A stretch of 64,000 nt of DNA from Pseudomonas sp. FEN (GCF_904067045.1 NZ_CAJFDC010000012.1:259501-323500), one strand, 5' to 3'. Shown: positions 18,551 to 27,561, numbered from the stretch's first letter. Translations and numbers: made by a program. The notes: generated from the sequence alone by a model not told the origin.

Positions 18551-18570
18551 GAGACAGCGCTACCTTAGTG
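18551..18570. promoter_or_regulatory. Candidate GntR operator upstream of gntR
   Basis: GAGACAGCGCTACCTTAGTG contains the shared core. Its reverse complement reads ACTAAGGTAGCGCT, which fits the AC-N-AAG-N-TAGCGCT pattern I recall for Pseudomonas GntR. It is about 30-48 bp before the gntR ATG, consistent with autoregulation. Confidence 0.65.
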
Positions 18571-18598
18571 CCTTGAATATTGTTTGGCAAGCCATCCG

Positions 18599-19630
18599 AT
18601 GAACCCCACCAAGAACGACAAGAATACCCGTACCACGGGACGTCCCACCCTCAGCGAAGTCGCGCGCCTGGCCGGCGTCAGTCCCATCACCGCGTCGCGG
18701 GCCCTGCGCGGCATCAGCAGCGTGGCCACGGAACTGGTGGAAAAGGTCCAACGGGCGGCGGAAGAACTGAACTACGTGGTCAATCCGGCCGCCCGCGCCC
18801 TGGCCTCGGCCCAGAGCCATTCGGTGGTGGTATTGGTACCGTCGCTGTCCAACCTGCTGTTCATCGACACCCTCGAAGCCATTCACTCGGTACTGCGGCC
18901 CCGTGGCTTCGAAGTGCTGATCGGCAACTATCACTATTCTCGCGACGAAGAAGAAAACCTCCTGCGCAACTACCTGGCCTATCAGCCACGGGGTCTGTTG
19001 CTGACCGGCTTCGACCGTTCGGAAAGCGCGCGACGAATGATCGAGGCGAGCAACGTGCCCTGCGTCTACATGATGGACCTGGACCCCGGTGCCGGGGTGA
19101 ACTGCGTCGGCTTCTCGCAACAGAGCGCCGGCGCCACGGCCGCCAAGCACCTGATCTCGCGAGGGTACAAGCACCTGGCCTATGTCGGTGCGCAGTTGGA
19201 CCAGCGCACGCTGCTGCGCGGCGAAGGCTTTCGTCAGGCGCTGCAGGTGGCGGGACGCTACGACCCGGACCTGGAACTGCTGACCCCGCGCCCCTCGTCG
19301 GTGGGCCTGGGCGGCGAGCTGTTCCTGCAACTGATGCACAGCCATCCGCAGGTCGACGGGATCTTCTTCGGCAACGACGACCTGGCCCAGGGCGCCTTGC
19401 TGGAGGCCATGCGTTGCGGCATCAAGGTACCGGAACAGGTCGCGGTGGTGGGCTTCAACGACCTGCCCGGTTCGGCCTTCATGGTGCCGCGCCTGAGCAG
19501 CATCCGCACGCCCCGGGAGGCCATCGGCCGGCGGGCGGCGGAGCAGCTGCTGAACTTGATGGCCGGTAACCCGGTTGCCCAGCCGGTGCAGGACATGGGC
19601 TTTGAACTGATGGTGCGCGACAGCAGTTGA
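18599..19630 (+). CDS. gntR: LacI-family transcriptional repressor of gluconate genes
   Basis: The 343-residue regulator has an N-terminal LacI helix-turn-helix (LSEVARLAGVSPITASRALRG, about residues 20-40) and a periplasmic-binding-protein-like effector domain (about 75-340). The first good ATG (MNPTKNDK) is used; an upstream TTG adds five residues with no ribosome site. It is divergent from gntK-gntP and flanked by three shared operator-like sites, so it most likely represses uptake and phosphorylation of gluconate, with gluconate or 6-phosphogluconate as inducer. Confidence 0.9.
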   Translation: MNPTKNDKNTRTTGRPTLSEVARLAGVSPITASRALRGISSVATELVEKVQRAAEELNYVVNPAARALASAQSHSVVVLVPSLSNLLFIDTLEAIHSVLRPRGFEVLIGNYHYSRDEEENLLRNYLAYQPRGLLLTGFDRSESARRMIEASNVPCVYMMDLDPGAGVNCVGFSQQSAGATAAKHLISRGYKHLAYVGAQLDQRTLLRGEGFRQALQVAGRYDPDLELLTPRPSSVGLGGELFLQLMHSHPQVDGIFFGNDDLAQGALLEAMRCGIKVPEQVAVVGFNDLPGSAFMVPRLSSIRTPREAIGRRAAEQLLNLMAGNPVAQPVQDMGFELMVRDSS

Positions 19631-19668
19631 ATCGTGGCAGGCCCCTGCCCGCGGGGGCATGATCAACC

Positions 19669-20313
19669 TCAGTCCTGATGGGGCCGGCGCTTTTCCCGGG
19701 CCAGCAACAATCCGGCAAACACCCCGATCCAGATCACCGAAGCCCCGTAGTTCAAGCGCTGGTACAGGCCGAAGCCCTCCCCTTCCGCCACTGCCAGCCC
19801 CATCAACGGCAGCGCCGCCAGGGCCACCAGCGTGCACGCCAGGGAAAACCAGGCAAAGGCTTTCGAACCCAGCAACCAGCCCGCGAGGTAGACCCACAAC
19901 GCATTGGCGATCACCAGGGTCAGGAACATCACCAGGCCCGCGCTGTTATGCACGGTCTGACTGAAGGAGGGGTTCTGCGGTCCACAGCCCACGTCGCAGG
20001 AAAAGTAACCGGTAAACAGGCTGGCAATGCCGTGCAGCGCAATCAGCACGCCACTGATCTGGGCCAGGCCGCGGCCTTCGAAACAAGCGAAGACCGTCAC
20101 GCCGAAGGCAAAGAACAACAGTCCCAGCGGCAGGTTGTTGATCAGCGGCGACAATTCGTGGGTCGGTGCGCCCAGCGCGCCCAGTTCACTCATGGCCTGG
20201 TTGAGATGGCTGTAGCCCGGATACAGGGCCCCGACCAGGGCCACCCCGATGAGCAACCAGAATGGCGTCAACAACCCGGCCACGCAGCCGAATTTAAGCA
20301 ATGCCTTTTGCAT
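19669..20313 (-). CDS. DUF998 integral membrane protein
   Basis: The 214-residue protein has six predicted transmembrane helices and the DUF998 hallmarks 'GYSHLNQAMSELGALGAPTHELSPLINNLPLGLLFF' (residues 34-70) and 'FSCDVGCGP' (about 105). It lies in the inner membrane. Function is unknown. It converges on gntR, with 38 bp between stops, and no terminator is obvious in that gap. Confidence 0.8.
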   Translation of the reverse strand: MQKALLKFGCVAGLLTPFWLLIGVALVGALYPGYSHLNQAMSELGALGAPTHELSPLINNLPLGLLFFAFGVTVFACFEGRGLAQISGVLIALHGIASLFTGYFSCDVGCGPQNPSFSQTVHNSAGLVMFLTLVIANALWVYLAGWLLGSKAFAWFSLACTLVALAALPLMGLAVAEGEGFGLYQRLNYGASVIWIGVFAGLLLAREKRRPHQD

Positions 20314-20481
20314 CTAGCGGGGACCTCTGAGCGGTAGATAAAAGCAACAGGCCACTATCGTAAAACGTCACGTGAACCTCGGGCCAGCCTTTTGTCAGCC
20401 AGACAGACTGATGGCCATGGTCTACCTTGAAGTGTCACGGGCAATTCATTTGATAGTCATAAAAATTATACGGAAGTCGGA

Positions 20482-21216
20482 ATGAACCCACTCAAGGTAT
20501 TGCTGACCGGTGCCTGCGGTCGCATCGGCAAGACGTTTTTCCAGGCCATGCAACACCGCTACGATTTTGTCCTCGCCGATCGCCATCAACCGGACTTTGC
20601 CATTGGCGAGCACCGCTTCATCCGCCTGGACATGGCCGACAAGGAAGAGTTGACGGCCCTGGTCGATGGTATCGAGGTGGTGGTGCACCTGGCGGGTATT
20701 CCTTTTGCCGATTCATCCTTCGAAGAACTGCTGCCGAACAATATCCTCGCCACCACTTACCTGCTGGAGGCGGCCGCGAACGCACGATGCAAGCGCGTGG
20801 TGTTCGCCAGCAGCGCCCAGGCCATCGAGGGTTATCCGGTGGACCGGCAGATCACCCCGGGCATGCCGGTAATGCCGGTCAATTTATTCGGCGTGAGCAA
20901 ATGCTACGGCGAAGCGCTCTGTGCGTTTTACTCGGCCCAGCGCGGGCTATCCTGCATTGTCTTGCGCATCGGCGCCTTCAAGTTCCCCGACGATCACGAC
21001 CTGCGCGGCACGCCGGACCTGAGCACCTGGCTCAGCCCGCGCGACGCCGTGCAGTTGTTGCAACGGGCGATCGAGGTCGAAGGCGTGCAGCACCTGGTGG
21101 CCTACGGGATCTCCAACAACCGCTACAAGCGCCTGGACCTGAGCGAGACCATCCGGGTACTGGGTTATCACCCCATGGACGATGCCTCCCGGGAGTTCGG
21201 GCTGCCGCTTCACTGA
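20482..21216 (+). CDS. Extended-SDR (NAD-dependent epimerase/dehydratase) protein, uronate-dehydrogenase-like, with altered active site
   Basis: The 244-residue protein has a Rossmann start 'LLTGACGRIGKTF' (GxxGxxG, residues 7-19), 'DMAD' and 'VVHLAGIPFADSSFEELLPNNILATTYLLEAA', close to uronate dehydrogenases and related NAD(P)-dependent oxidoreductases. The Ser of the catalytic triad is present (FASSAQAIEGYP), but the usual YxxxK motif reads F-G-V-S-K (around residue 136), so the catalytic Tyr is Phe. This may mean lost or changed activity. It stands as a single gene; substrate unknown. Confidence 0.75.
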   Translation: MNPLKVLLTGACGRIGKTFFQAMQHRYDFVLADRHQPDFAIGEHRFIRLDMADKEELTALVDGIEVVVHLAGIPFADSSFEELLPNNILATTYLLEAAANARCKRVVFASSAQAIEGYPVDRQITPGMPVMPVNLFGVSKCYGEALCAFYSAQRGLSCIVLRIGAFKFPDDHDLRGTPDLSTWLSPRDAVQLLQRAIEVEGVQHLVAYGISNNRYKRLDLSETIRVLGYHPMDDASREFGLPLH

Positions 21217-21385
21217 AGCCGGAAGCGCACTGCCGGGAGCGGCAATCAATGCGGCAAGGCCCCTCCGCTTGCCGCGGCGTTTTTGCCCGGTTTGTATCCA
21301 CCAGGCCTTGATAAACCTGGACTTGTACCAACAGGCATACAAATTGCTCGCATTGGCCTTGTACTCACACTCAGGTGTTTATCCC

Positions 21386-21937
21386 ATGTTGGTCAATGCC
21401 CGTCAGACCCCAGTGATCCAGCCCAGCCATCGCGCGGACCTGGATCCGACTACCGCCGCCGCCAACGCGCTGTCCAGCGGCTTTATCCAGAATGCCCAGG
21501 CGGCCGCCACCGCCACTACCGCACCCGGCACGCAGAACGCCGCCGACCAGATCGCCGACAACGTCAATGCGGCCTTTGCCAAGACCCGCGTGCATCTGCA
21601 GGCCGCGGTACCGACGGTCGCGCTCCCGGCGACCCTGACCGCCACGGCACCGACGACCCGCACCGCCCCCGCCGCCGTGGCGAGCAACGACAGCGGTGCG
21701 ACGAAGGAATTCAAGGACTACATGAGCAAGCCGGTGGCCCAGCGCATCCGTGAGCAACTGCTCAAGGAACAGGGACTGACCGAGGACAGCCTGAAAAGCC
21801 TGTCGCCGGAAAAACAGAAAGGCATCGAAGACCAGATCGCCGAACGCATCAAGCAAGAGTTCAATGCGCAGACCGCGGACAACAAGGCCAACCCTGTCGA
21901 CCAGCAGGTTGCCGGGGCCTTTCTGGCCACGAAGTAA
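21386..21937 (+). CDS. Uncharacterised protein, disordered Ala/Thr-rich N-terminus with helical C-terminus
   Basis: The 183-residue protein is not recognised. Residues 1-115 are rich in Ala, Thr and Pro without hydrophobic segments and are probably disordered. Residues 118-175 ('EFKDYMSKPVAQRIREQLLKEQ', 'LSPEKQKGIEDQIAERIKQEF') look like an amphipathic helical domain. No signal peptide is seen. The ATG at 21386 is chosen because the upstream in-frame extension overlaps the SDR gene and looks random. It is possibly a secreted or surface-associated Pseudomonas protein, but nothing proves this. Confidence 0.6.
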   Translation: MLVNARQTPVIQPSHRADLDPTTAAANALSSGFIQNAQAAATATTAPGTQNAADQIADNVNAAFAKTRVHLQAAVPTVALPATLTATAPTTRTAPAAVASNDSGATKEFKDYMSKPVAQRIREQLLKEQGLTEDSLKSLSPEKQKGIEDQIAERIKQEFNAQTADNKANPVDQQVAGAFLATK

Positions 21938-22189
21938 ACCGATCGGTAGGGGCCCCGACAAACCGCGCAACCCTGTGGCAGCCGGATTTACCGGAACGCC
22001 GGACCGCCGCGAAGAGGCCCTCAACAGCGGCAAAAGCTTCGCGGCGGTGCGGCGATCCGACAAGCACCGCTCCCACAGGTACTCCGTCGTATGCCGGCTA
22101 TCTGTTTGACGCGGGAATTGTGGGCCGGCTTGCCGCGTCAGCATTGACGCCCATCACCGACCCGCCGGCAGCTGACAACAAGCGTTGGC
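21938..22189. repeat. Intergenic region with REP-like palindromes
   Basis: The gap between the unknown gene and the LysR stop contains CCGCGAAG near 22010 facing CTTCGCGG near 22045, and the end segment 'AAGCACCGCTCCCACAGGTA' (22063-22082). These resemble the repeat at 41141-41230. Such elements accumulate at 3' ends of Pseudomonas genes. No ORF with coding character is present. Confidence 0.6.
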
Positions 22190-23056
22190 TCAGCGCAACA
22201 TCTCGAACAAGGCCCGCACCGCCGCCGAACGAGCCCCCGCCGCTGACGCGAGCAAGCCGAAACGCCGCTCGATCGTCACCTCCAGGCGCAGTACCCGCAA
22301 GCCTTTGCGCTCGCCGGGCAGGGCCAGTTCGGGGACCAGTGTCACGCCGAGGTTTTCCCGCACCAGGGCATAGGCGCTGTTCCACTCGCGGACCTCGACC
22401 CGTATGTCCTGAAGCGACAGACCGATTTCCGCGGCGATGCTGCGGGCATTGACCGTGCAACCGCCGGTCGCCAGCACAAAGGGTTCGGCGACCAGCTCGG
22501 CCAGGCTCACGTGGCCATCGACCCCCCTGGCGGCCAGGCGGTGACCGATGGGGACCACCGCCACCCAGGTATCACGCCCCAGCTCCAGGGCACCGCACTT
22601 CACATCGGGGTTGAGTACCACGCCGACATCCACGGTGTCATTGGCGAGCATGCTTTGCACCTCATGGTCGCTGACTTCCAGCGCCACCACCTCGATACCG
22701 GGATGACGCTGGCGGAATTGACGCAGCAACGGTGGCAGCAAGGTGCTCAGGACCATGGGGAAACTCGCCAGGCGAATACTGCCCCCCACCAATCCCTTGT
22801 CGCTGTCGACCTGCTCACGGATGGTTTCCAGGGCGGCGAGCATCACTCGCGCCTGTTCGAGTACCCGTATGCCGATGGCGGTGGGTAATGACTGGCGGGC
22901 GTGGCGAGTGAACAACTGGACGCCTAGCGTCTGCTCCATCGCCGCCAGCGCCTGGCTGGCTGCCGATTGCGTCATTCCAACCCGTTCGGCGGCGCGGGTC
23001 AGGGTGCCGGTATCCAGCACCGCCACCAGCAGGCGCCAATGCAGCAGATTCATCAT
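22190..23056 (-). CDS. LysR-family transcriptional regulator
   Basis: The 288-residue protein starts MMNLLHWRLLVAVLDTGTLTRAAERVGMTQSAAS, the LysR winged helix (residues 1-60), followed by the effector domain (about 90-285, 'DVGVVLNPDVKCG', 'EPFVLATGG'). Several in-frame starts exist and none has a strong Shine-Dalgarno; the one that best fits the family is used. It is divergent from a glutathione transferase gene 128 bp away, which is its most likely target. The effector is unknown. Confidence 0.85.
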   Translation of the reverse strand: MMNLLHWRLLVAVLDTGTLTRAAERVGMTQSAASQALAAMEQTLGVQLFTRHARQSLPTAIGIRVLEQARVMLAALETIREQVDSDKGLVGGSIRLASFPMVLSTLLPPLLRQFRQRHPGIEVVALEVSDHEVQSMLANDTVDVGVVLNPDVKCGALELGRDTWVAVVPIGHRLAARGVDGHVSLAELVAEPFVLATGGCTVNARSIAAEIGLSLQDIRVEVREWNSAYALVRENLGVTLVPELALPGERKGLRVLRLEVTIERRFGLLASAAGARSAAVRALFEMLR

Positions 23057-23184
23057 GGGAGTAGCTGACCTTATGGATACTTTCTGAATGATTAATTTTA
23101 CCCAGGTCAGGGTTGAATACGACACTGCCACTGGCCAAGGCCGTCAAGGCCGAACACAGTTCTTACCCAGGGAGTCTCATTGTC

Positions 23185-23790
23185 ATGAAGCTGTACTACG
23201 TCCCAAACACCTGCTCGCTGTCCCCGCATATCGTCCTGCGTGAACTGGGCCTGCCCTTCGAACTGGTACGGGTCGACAACCAGAGCAAAATCACCGAACA
23301 CGGTGAGGACTTTCTCAAGATCAATCCCAAGGGTTATGTGGCGGCGCTGCAGTTGGACGATGGCCGGGTGCTCAGCGAAGGCGCGGCCATCGTGCAGTTT
23401 CTCGCCGACCTCAAGCCCGAGGTCGGGCTGGCGCCAGCCAATGGCAGTTGGGAACGCTCGCGTCTGCAGGAAATGCTGAATTTCATCTCCGGCGAGGTGC
23501 ACGGCGGGATGGGACCGTTGTTCAACCGTGCAATACCGGATGAGGTGAAAGCGATTTTCCGGGACAAGTTGTACAAACGATTCGCCCTGCTGAGCAACAC
23601 CCTGGAACAGCAGGACTACTTGCTGGGCGAATACTTCAGCGTGGCCGACGCCTACCTGTTCAGCGTGCTGCGCTGGACCGCCTTCCTTGACCTGGACCTG
23701 GGGCCGTGGCCAGCACTGGAACGTTTCATGGCGCGCATCGATCAGCGTCCGGCAGTGATTGCCGCGTTGGCGGCGGAACGAGTGGCCTGA
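23185..23790 (+). CDS. gstA: Glutathione S-transferase (GstA-like)
   Basis: The 201-residue protein begins MKLYYVPNTCSLSPHIVLRELGLPFELV, the beta-class bacterial GST N-terminal thioredoxin fold with catalytic Cys10. Further features are 'NPKGYVAALQLDDGRVLSEGAAIVQFLAD' (cis-Pro/glutathione site) and a helical C-domain with 'FSVADAYLFSVLRW'. GGGAG precedes the start. It conjugates glutathione to electrophiles or acts in redox protection. It is divergent from a LysR regulator. Confidence 0.88.
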   Translation: MKLYYVPNTCSLSPHIVLRELGLPFELVRVDNQSKITEHGEDFLKINPKGYVAALQLDDGRVLSEGAAIVQFLADLKPEVGLAPANGSWERSRLQEMLNFISGEVHGGMGPLFNRAIPDEVKAIFRDKLYKRFALLSNTLEQQDYLLGEYFSVADAYLFSVLRWTAFLDLDLGPWPALERFMARIDQRPAVIAALAAERVA

Positions 23791-23920
23791 GGTCCTGACC
23801 TTCACGCAGCACCTTGCAGGCACCGCTGCCCTTTCCTTCACCAGAGCGGCGCGCCAACGACGCGTCGAGGGGCGAGCGGCCATCGCGTAAGAGCAGGCGG
23901 CAGCGCGTGCGGCAAAATCC

Positions 23921-24031
23921 TCAATGACCGAACACATCCACCTTCTTGGCTTTCTTGGCCGCACGCTTTTCGTCGGCGCTCTTGGCGGGTTTCTTCTTGG
24001 CGGCTTTCTTTGAATCCATGCCCTTGCTCAT
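23921..24031 (-). CDS. 36-residue Lys/Ala-rich basic protein
   Basis: The ORF begins MSKGMDSKKAAKKKPAK and ends KVDVFGH. About a third of the residues are Lys, in AlaB-type (histone-H1-like) AAKKxxK repeats. Similar tiny basic proteins are common unannotated ORFs in Pseudomonas. It could bind nucleic acid or ribosomes. The stretch 23791-23920 before it shows no further gene. The call is made from amino-acid composition and a clean ATG; no strong ribosome site is visible. Confidence 0.55.
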   Translation of the reverse strand: MSKGMDSKKAAKKKPAKSADEKRAAKKAKKVDVFGH

Positions 24032-24120
24032 GATACGTACTCCAAGTGGATGTAGACTCAGGTATACACCCATCCGGCCACTTCGGCTCTCTTATAATCC
24101 CGCGCCAGCCCCCTCCAGTG

Positions 24121-24567
24121 ATGAATTCCATGCCCTCTCCCGACTACGCACGATTGCCGGAAACACTGCGACCGCTGCTGAACAAGTTCTACCGCGCGCA
24201 CAATTCGCCGATGCGTGCAGCCAGCGACGGACAACTGTGGGTGGTCCGGCAAGGGGAGATCATCGGTGGCCTCTCGCTGACACCCGTTGCCCAGGGACAT
24301 TGGCTCACCGGACTGTTCGTCGCCCCGCCACGGCGCGGCCAGGGCATTGCCGCGCAGTTGTTGCAACAGGCCCTCGGCGACTGCAATGGCCCGGTCTGGC
24401 TGTTCTGCCATCCCGACCTGCGCGGCTTCTATGAACGCCAGGGCTTCCACAACGACCCGGCCCTGCCGCAGCCACTGGCAGAGCGCCTGGCCCGCTACTC
24501 GCGCAGCAAACCGATGATCGCCCTGGGTATAGAACCGTTGGTGAGGTCGACTGCGCAAAATGTGTGA
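24121..24567 (+). CDS. GNAT-family acetyltransferase
   Basis: The protein of about 148 residues has the compact GNAT fold: 'QLWVVRQGEIIGGLSLTPV' (strands 2-3), 'WLTGLFVAPPRRGQGIAAQLLQQAL' with the acetyl-CoA loop R-R-G-Q-G-I-A (about residues 71-77), and 'FCHPDLRGFYERQGF' (motif B Tyr). Two start codons (24121 and 24130) are possible and neither has a clear ribosome site. Substrate unknown. Confidence 0.8.
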   Translation: MNSMPSPDYARLPETLRPLLNKFYRAHNSPMRAASDGQLWVVRQGEIIGGLSLTPVAQGHWLTGLFVAPPRRGQGIAAQLLQQALGDCNGPVWLFCHPDLRGFYERQGFHNDPALPQPLAERLARYSRSKPMIALGIEPLVRSTAQNV

Positions 24568-24626
24568 TGGGCGGTGCATTTGCCCGTGCTAGCCTCGAAC
24601 CCACACCCGTTTTTACCAGGATGATC

Positions 24627-25463
24627 ATGAAACGCACGCTCGTGGCTTTATCCTTGACCGCCCTTCTCGCCCCCCTCGCCGGCCAGGCCGCCACCGCCAG
24701 CAGCGCCATCACCGATGCGCAATACGCCAAGGTCCTGGCAGGACCGTGGCGGGCGCCGGAAAACAGTGTCCGCGACGGCTACCGCCATCCCCGGCAGACC
24801 TTGCAGTTCTTCGGCTTGCAGGCCAACCAGACGGTGATCGAGATCACCCCCGGCGCTGGCTGGTACAGCGAGGTACTCGCACCGCTGCTCAAGGACCACG
24901 GGCACTACATCGCCGCCGTGCAAGCACCCACGACCAGTGAGTTCGCCAAGCGCTCGGCCCACAACCTGAAGCAGAAATTCGCCAAGGACCCGAGCCACTA
25001 CGCCAAGGCCGGCGTGGTCGAGTTCGATCCCCAGGCACCCGTGTTCGGCAAGCCCGGTTCGGCCGATCGGGTACTGACCTTCCGCAATGTGCACAACTGG
25101 GTCATGGCCGATGACGCCCCGGCGATGTTCAGCGCCTTCTTCAAGGTACTGAAACCAGGCGGCGTGCTCGGTGTGGTGGATCACCGGGCCAAGGACGGCG
25201 CCGACCTGACCAGCATCAAGCAAAGCGGCTATCTGCCCACCGCCTATGTGGTGAAACTGGCCACCGATGCTGGGTTTACCCTGGAAGGGCAAAGCGAAAT
25301 CAACGCCAATCCCAAGGACACCAAAGACTACCCTGGTGGCGTCTGGACCCTGCCGCCATCGCTGAAACTGGGTGACCAGGACCGAGCCAAGTATGTCGCC
25401 ATCGGTGAATCAGACCGCCTGACCCTGCGTTTCGTCAAACCCGGCAAGGTGGCGGCCGAATAA
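24627..25463 (+). CDS. Exported class I methyltransferase-like protein (COG4798 type)
   Basis: The 278-residue protein has a Sec signal peptide (MKRTLVALSLTALLAPLAGQA, cleavage near AxA at 21-23) followed by a methyltransferase fold: motif I 'VIEITPGAGWYSEVLAPLL' (about residues 72-90), 'RNVHNWVMADD' (about 160-170) and 'FFKVLKPGGVLGVVDHR' (about 177-193). The ATG at 24627 has AGG at a good distance. A SAM-type fold outside the cytoplasm is odd because SAM is cytosolic. The substrate, or any non-methylating role, is unknown. Confidence 0.8.
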   Translation: MKRTLVALSLTALLAPLAGQAATASSAITDAQYAKVLAGPWRAPENSVRDGYRHPRQTLQFFGLQANQTVIEITPGAGWYSEVLAPLLKDHGHYIAAVQAPTTSEFAKRSAHNLKQKFAKDPSHYAKAGVVEFDPQAPVFGKPGSADRVLTFRNVHNWVMADDAPAMFSAFFKVLKPGGVLGVVDHRAKDGADLTSIKQSGYLPTAYVVKLATDAGFTLEGQSEINANPKDTKDYPGGVWTLPPSLKLGDQDRAKYVAIGESDRLTLRFVKPGKVAAE

Positions 25464-25485
25464 CAACGGCGGGGCGCCTCGGCGC

Positions 25486-26025
25486 TCAGTCGTCCGTCGC
25501 CGGATCCAGGTCGGGGAACAGCACCTCGGTGAAACCGAATTTACTGAAGTCGCTGATCCGCGACGGGTACAGGCGCCCGATCAGGTGGTCGCATTCATGC
25601 TGCACCACGCGGGCGTGGAAGCCCTCGGCGAACCGCACCAGCGGTTCGCCATTGGGCGTGAAGCCTTCGTAGCGGATCCGCGAATAGCGCTGCACCGCGC
25701 CACGCAGGCCCGGCACCGAGAGGCAGCCTTCCCAGCCTTCTTCCAATTCCGGCCCCAGGGGCGTGATCAGCGGGTTGATGAGGATGGTCTGCGGCACCGC
25801 CTCGGCGTCCGGGTAGCGCTCGCTGTGCTCGAAACCGAAGATCACCAGTTGCAGGTCGACGCCGATCTGCGGCGCGGCCAAACCGACGCCACCGACGTGC
25901 TCCATGGTCTGGAACATATCGTCGATCAGGTCCCACAACTCCTGGCTATTGAACAGTTCCGCCGGTACCGGCGGGGCAATGCGCAGCAGGCGCTCATCGC
26001 CCATTTTCAGGATTTCACGAATCAT
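25486..26025 (-). CDS. def: Peptide deformylase
   Basis: The 179-residue metalloenzyme shows all three deformylase motifs: [10 protein letters not shown] (about residues 47-56), EGCLSVPG (about 98-105, metal-ligand Cys) and QHECDHLIG (about 141-149, HExxH metal site with catalytic Glu). It removes the formyl group from nascent proteins. The gene starts two bases after the stop of the YihY gene, so the two are co-transcribed. It is not next to fmt, so it is probably a secondary def copy. Confidence 0.93.
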   Translation of the reverse strand: MIREILKMGDERLLRIAPPVPAELFNSQELWDLIDDMFQTMEHVGGVGLAAPQIGVDLQLVIFGFEHSERYPDAEAVPQTILINPLITPLGPELEEGWEGCLSVPGLRGAVQRYSRIRYEGFTPNGEPLVRFAEGFHARVVQHECDHLIGRLYPSRISDFSKFGFTEVLFPDLDPATDD

Positions 26026-26027
26026 GA

Positions 26028-26972
26028 TCAGGCTTCATCAGTAGTCGGTTTGAGGGAATGGTCCCGCCCCAGCCCGGAAACAGGCATGGTGTTGTCGTGC
26101 TCGTGGAAGCCCTTTTCGCCAGGATGCTTGCCTTCGGACGACATGTGATCGATCACCGCATTCATTTCCGCCCCCAGCAACAGCACCGCCGCGGAGATAT
26201 AGAAGTACAGCAGCAGCACAATGATCGCGCCGATACTGCCATACATCGCATTGTAATCGGCGAAGGTTTTCACGTAATAGCCAAAACCCAGGGAGGCGAC
26301 GATCCAGACCACCACCGCCAGCACGGAGCCCGGGGTGATAAAGCGGAATTTCTGCTTCACGTCCGGCATCACGTAGTACATCAAGGCCACGGCGAACATC
26401 AGCAGCAGGACCACCACCGGCCAACGCAGCCAGGTCCAGAGGGTGACGACGTACTCCTCCATGCCGATCTGCCCCGCCAGCCAGCTCATCACCTGCGGCC
26501 CGAGCACCATCAGCGCGGCGGCGGCCAGCAGCATGACGGCGATGCCAACGGTATAGAAGATCGACAGCGGGAAGCGCTTCCAGATCGGTCGCTCCTCGAC
26601 CACGTCGTAGGCGGCGTTCATCGCGCTCATCATCAGCCGCACGCCGGCCGAGGCGGTCCACAGGGCAATGACGATACCCACCGAAAGCAGGCCGCCCTTG
26701 GATTGCTGCAACTGGTCGATCACCGGGTTGACCTGGTCCAGTGCCTGGGGCGGCAACACCAGCTCCGATTGCATGCGCAGCCAGGTGAAAAAATCCGGCA
26801 GGTGCAGGAAACCGATCAGGGCGATCAGGAACAACAGGAAGGGAAACAGCGAAAACAGCATCTGGTAGGCCAATGCCGAGGCATAGGTCGACATTTCGTC
26901 GGCGACGAATTCAGTGATCGTGCGCATCATCACGCGGTGCAGGGGCAGGTCGCGCAACTCGGGGAAAATCAT
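26028..26972 (-). CDS. YihY/BrkB-family inner-membrane protein
   Basis: The 314-residue protein has six transmembrane helices, the first around residues 30-55 ('[27 protein letters not shown]'), and the YihY core '[32 protein letters not shown]' (about 95-125) and '[21 protein letters not shown]'. It ends with a short cytoplasmic tail. AAAGGAG precedes the ATG at 26972. The family function is unsettled; the old label 'ribonuclease BN' is wrong for it. It is followed directly by def. Confidence 0.88.
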   Translation of the reverse strand: MIFPELRDLPLHRVMMRTITEFVADEMSTYASALAYQMLFSLFPFLLFLIALIGFLHLPDFFTWLRMQSELVLPPQALDQVNPVIDQLQQSKGGLLSVGIVIALWTASAGVRLMMSAMNAAYDVVEERPIWKRFPLSIFYTVGIAVMLLAAAALMVLGPQVMSWLAGQIGMEEYVVTLWTWLRWPVVVLLLMFAVALMYYVMPDVKQKFRFITPGSVLAVVVWIVASLGFGYYVKTFADYNAMYGSIGAIIVLLLYFYISAAVLLLGAEMNAVIDHMSSEGKHPGEKGFHEHDNTMPVSGLGRDHSLKPTTDEA

Positions 26973-27114
26973 AGCGTCTCCTTTCGCCGCAAATAAAGGT
27001 AGCGAGTCAAGGCGACTCAAAAGGGTTGTCCAACAACGGTCTTTCTATCGCAAAGCAGCGCCGTTGGCGACCCTCAAAGCATTTCTCGATCTTGACCAGT
27101 GTAGCCGCCACGCG

Positions 27115-27139
27115 AAAACGGCCATCCGGAGGATGGCCG
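27115..27139 (-). terminator. Intrinsic terminator of csbD gene
   Basis: On the minus strand CGGCCATCC-TCC-GGATGGCCG forms a 9-bp stem followed by TTTT. It lies 20-45 bp after the stop of the CsbD gene. Confidence 0.75.
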
Positions 27140-27159
27140 CTGTATCCATTCCCCCAGGG

Positions 27160-27351
27160 TCAGGCTCGGTCGACGCCTTTCTTGATCGCATCCTTGGTTT
27201 TGCCTACCGCCTTCTGTACTTCCCCCTTGAGTTCCTGGGCCTTGCCTTCGGCGCGCAACTGGTTGTTGCCGGTGGCCTTGCCGACGGCTTGCTTGACGTT
27301 ACCCACCGCTTCGTTCGCCGTGCCTTTGATTTTATCGCTGGTGCTGCTCAT
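27160..27351 (-). CDS. CsbD-like stress-response protein
   Basis: The 63-residue hydrophilic protein [17 protein letters not shown]... carries the CsbD repeats '[18 protein letters not shown]' and '[17 protein letters not shown]'. Family members are abundant under general or osmotic stress and of unknown mechanism. GGAG precedes the ATG and an intrinsic terminator follows, so it is a monocistronic unit. Confidence 0.9.
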   Translation of the reverse strand: MSSTSDKIKGTANEAVGNVKQAVGKATGNNQLRAEGKAQELKGEVQKAVGKTKDAIKKGVDRA

Positions 27352-27561
27352 GATATTTCTCCAATAAGAAATGCCGGTGTCATGTCTCGACATATGGTGG
27401 ACCCGGGGCCTGCGCGCGGAGTTTCATTTTTTTTCAGATCGCGTTTACGTGCGGCTTTTTATCGAAGAACTCAGGTTGGGCTTTATGTTTGCCCGCCAAC
27501 CCCTGAGAATGCGCGCCAGATTCAGGCTGTGGCGCTGAAGATCGATAACGGTAGGAAAGTC

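Noticed and set aside
26914..27561. N-terminal extension of the unknown protein ending at 27942
   Set aside because: The frame is open but would run antisense through csbD; the ATG at 27562 has a good ribosome site and begins sensible protein sequence.
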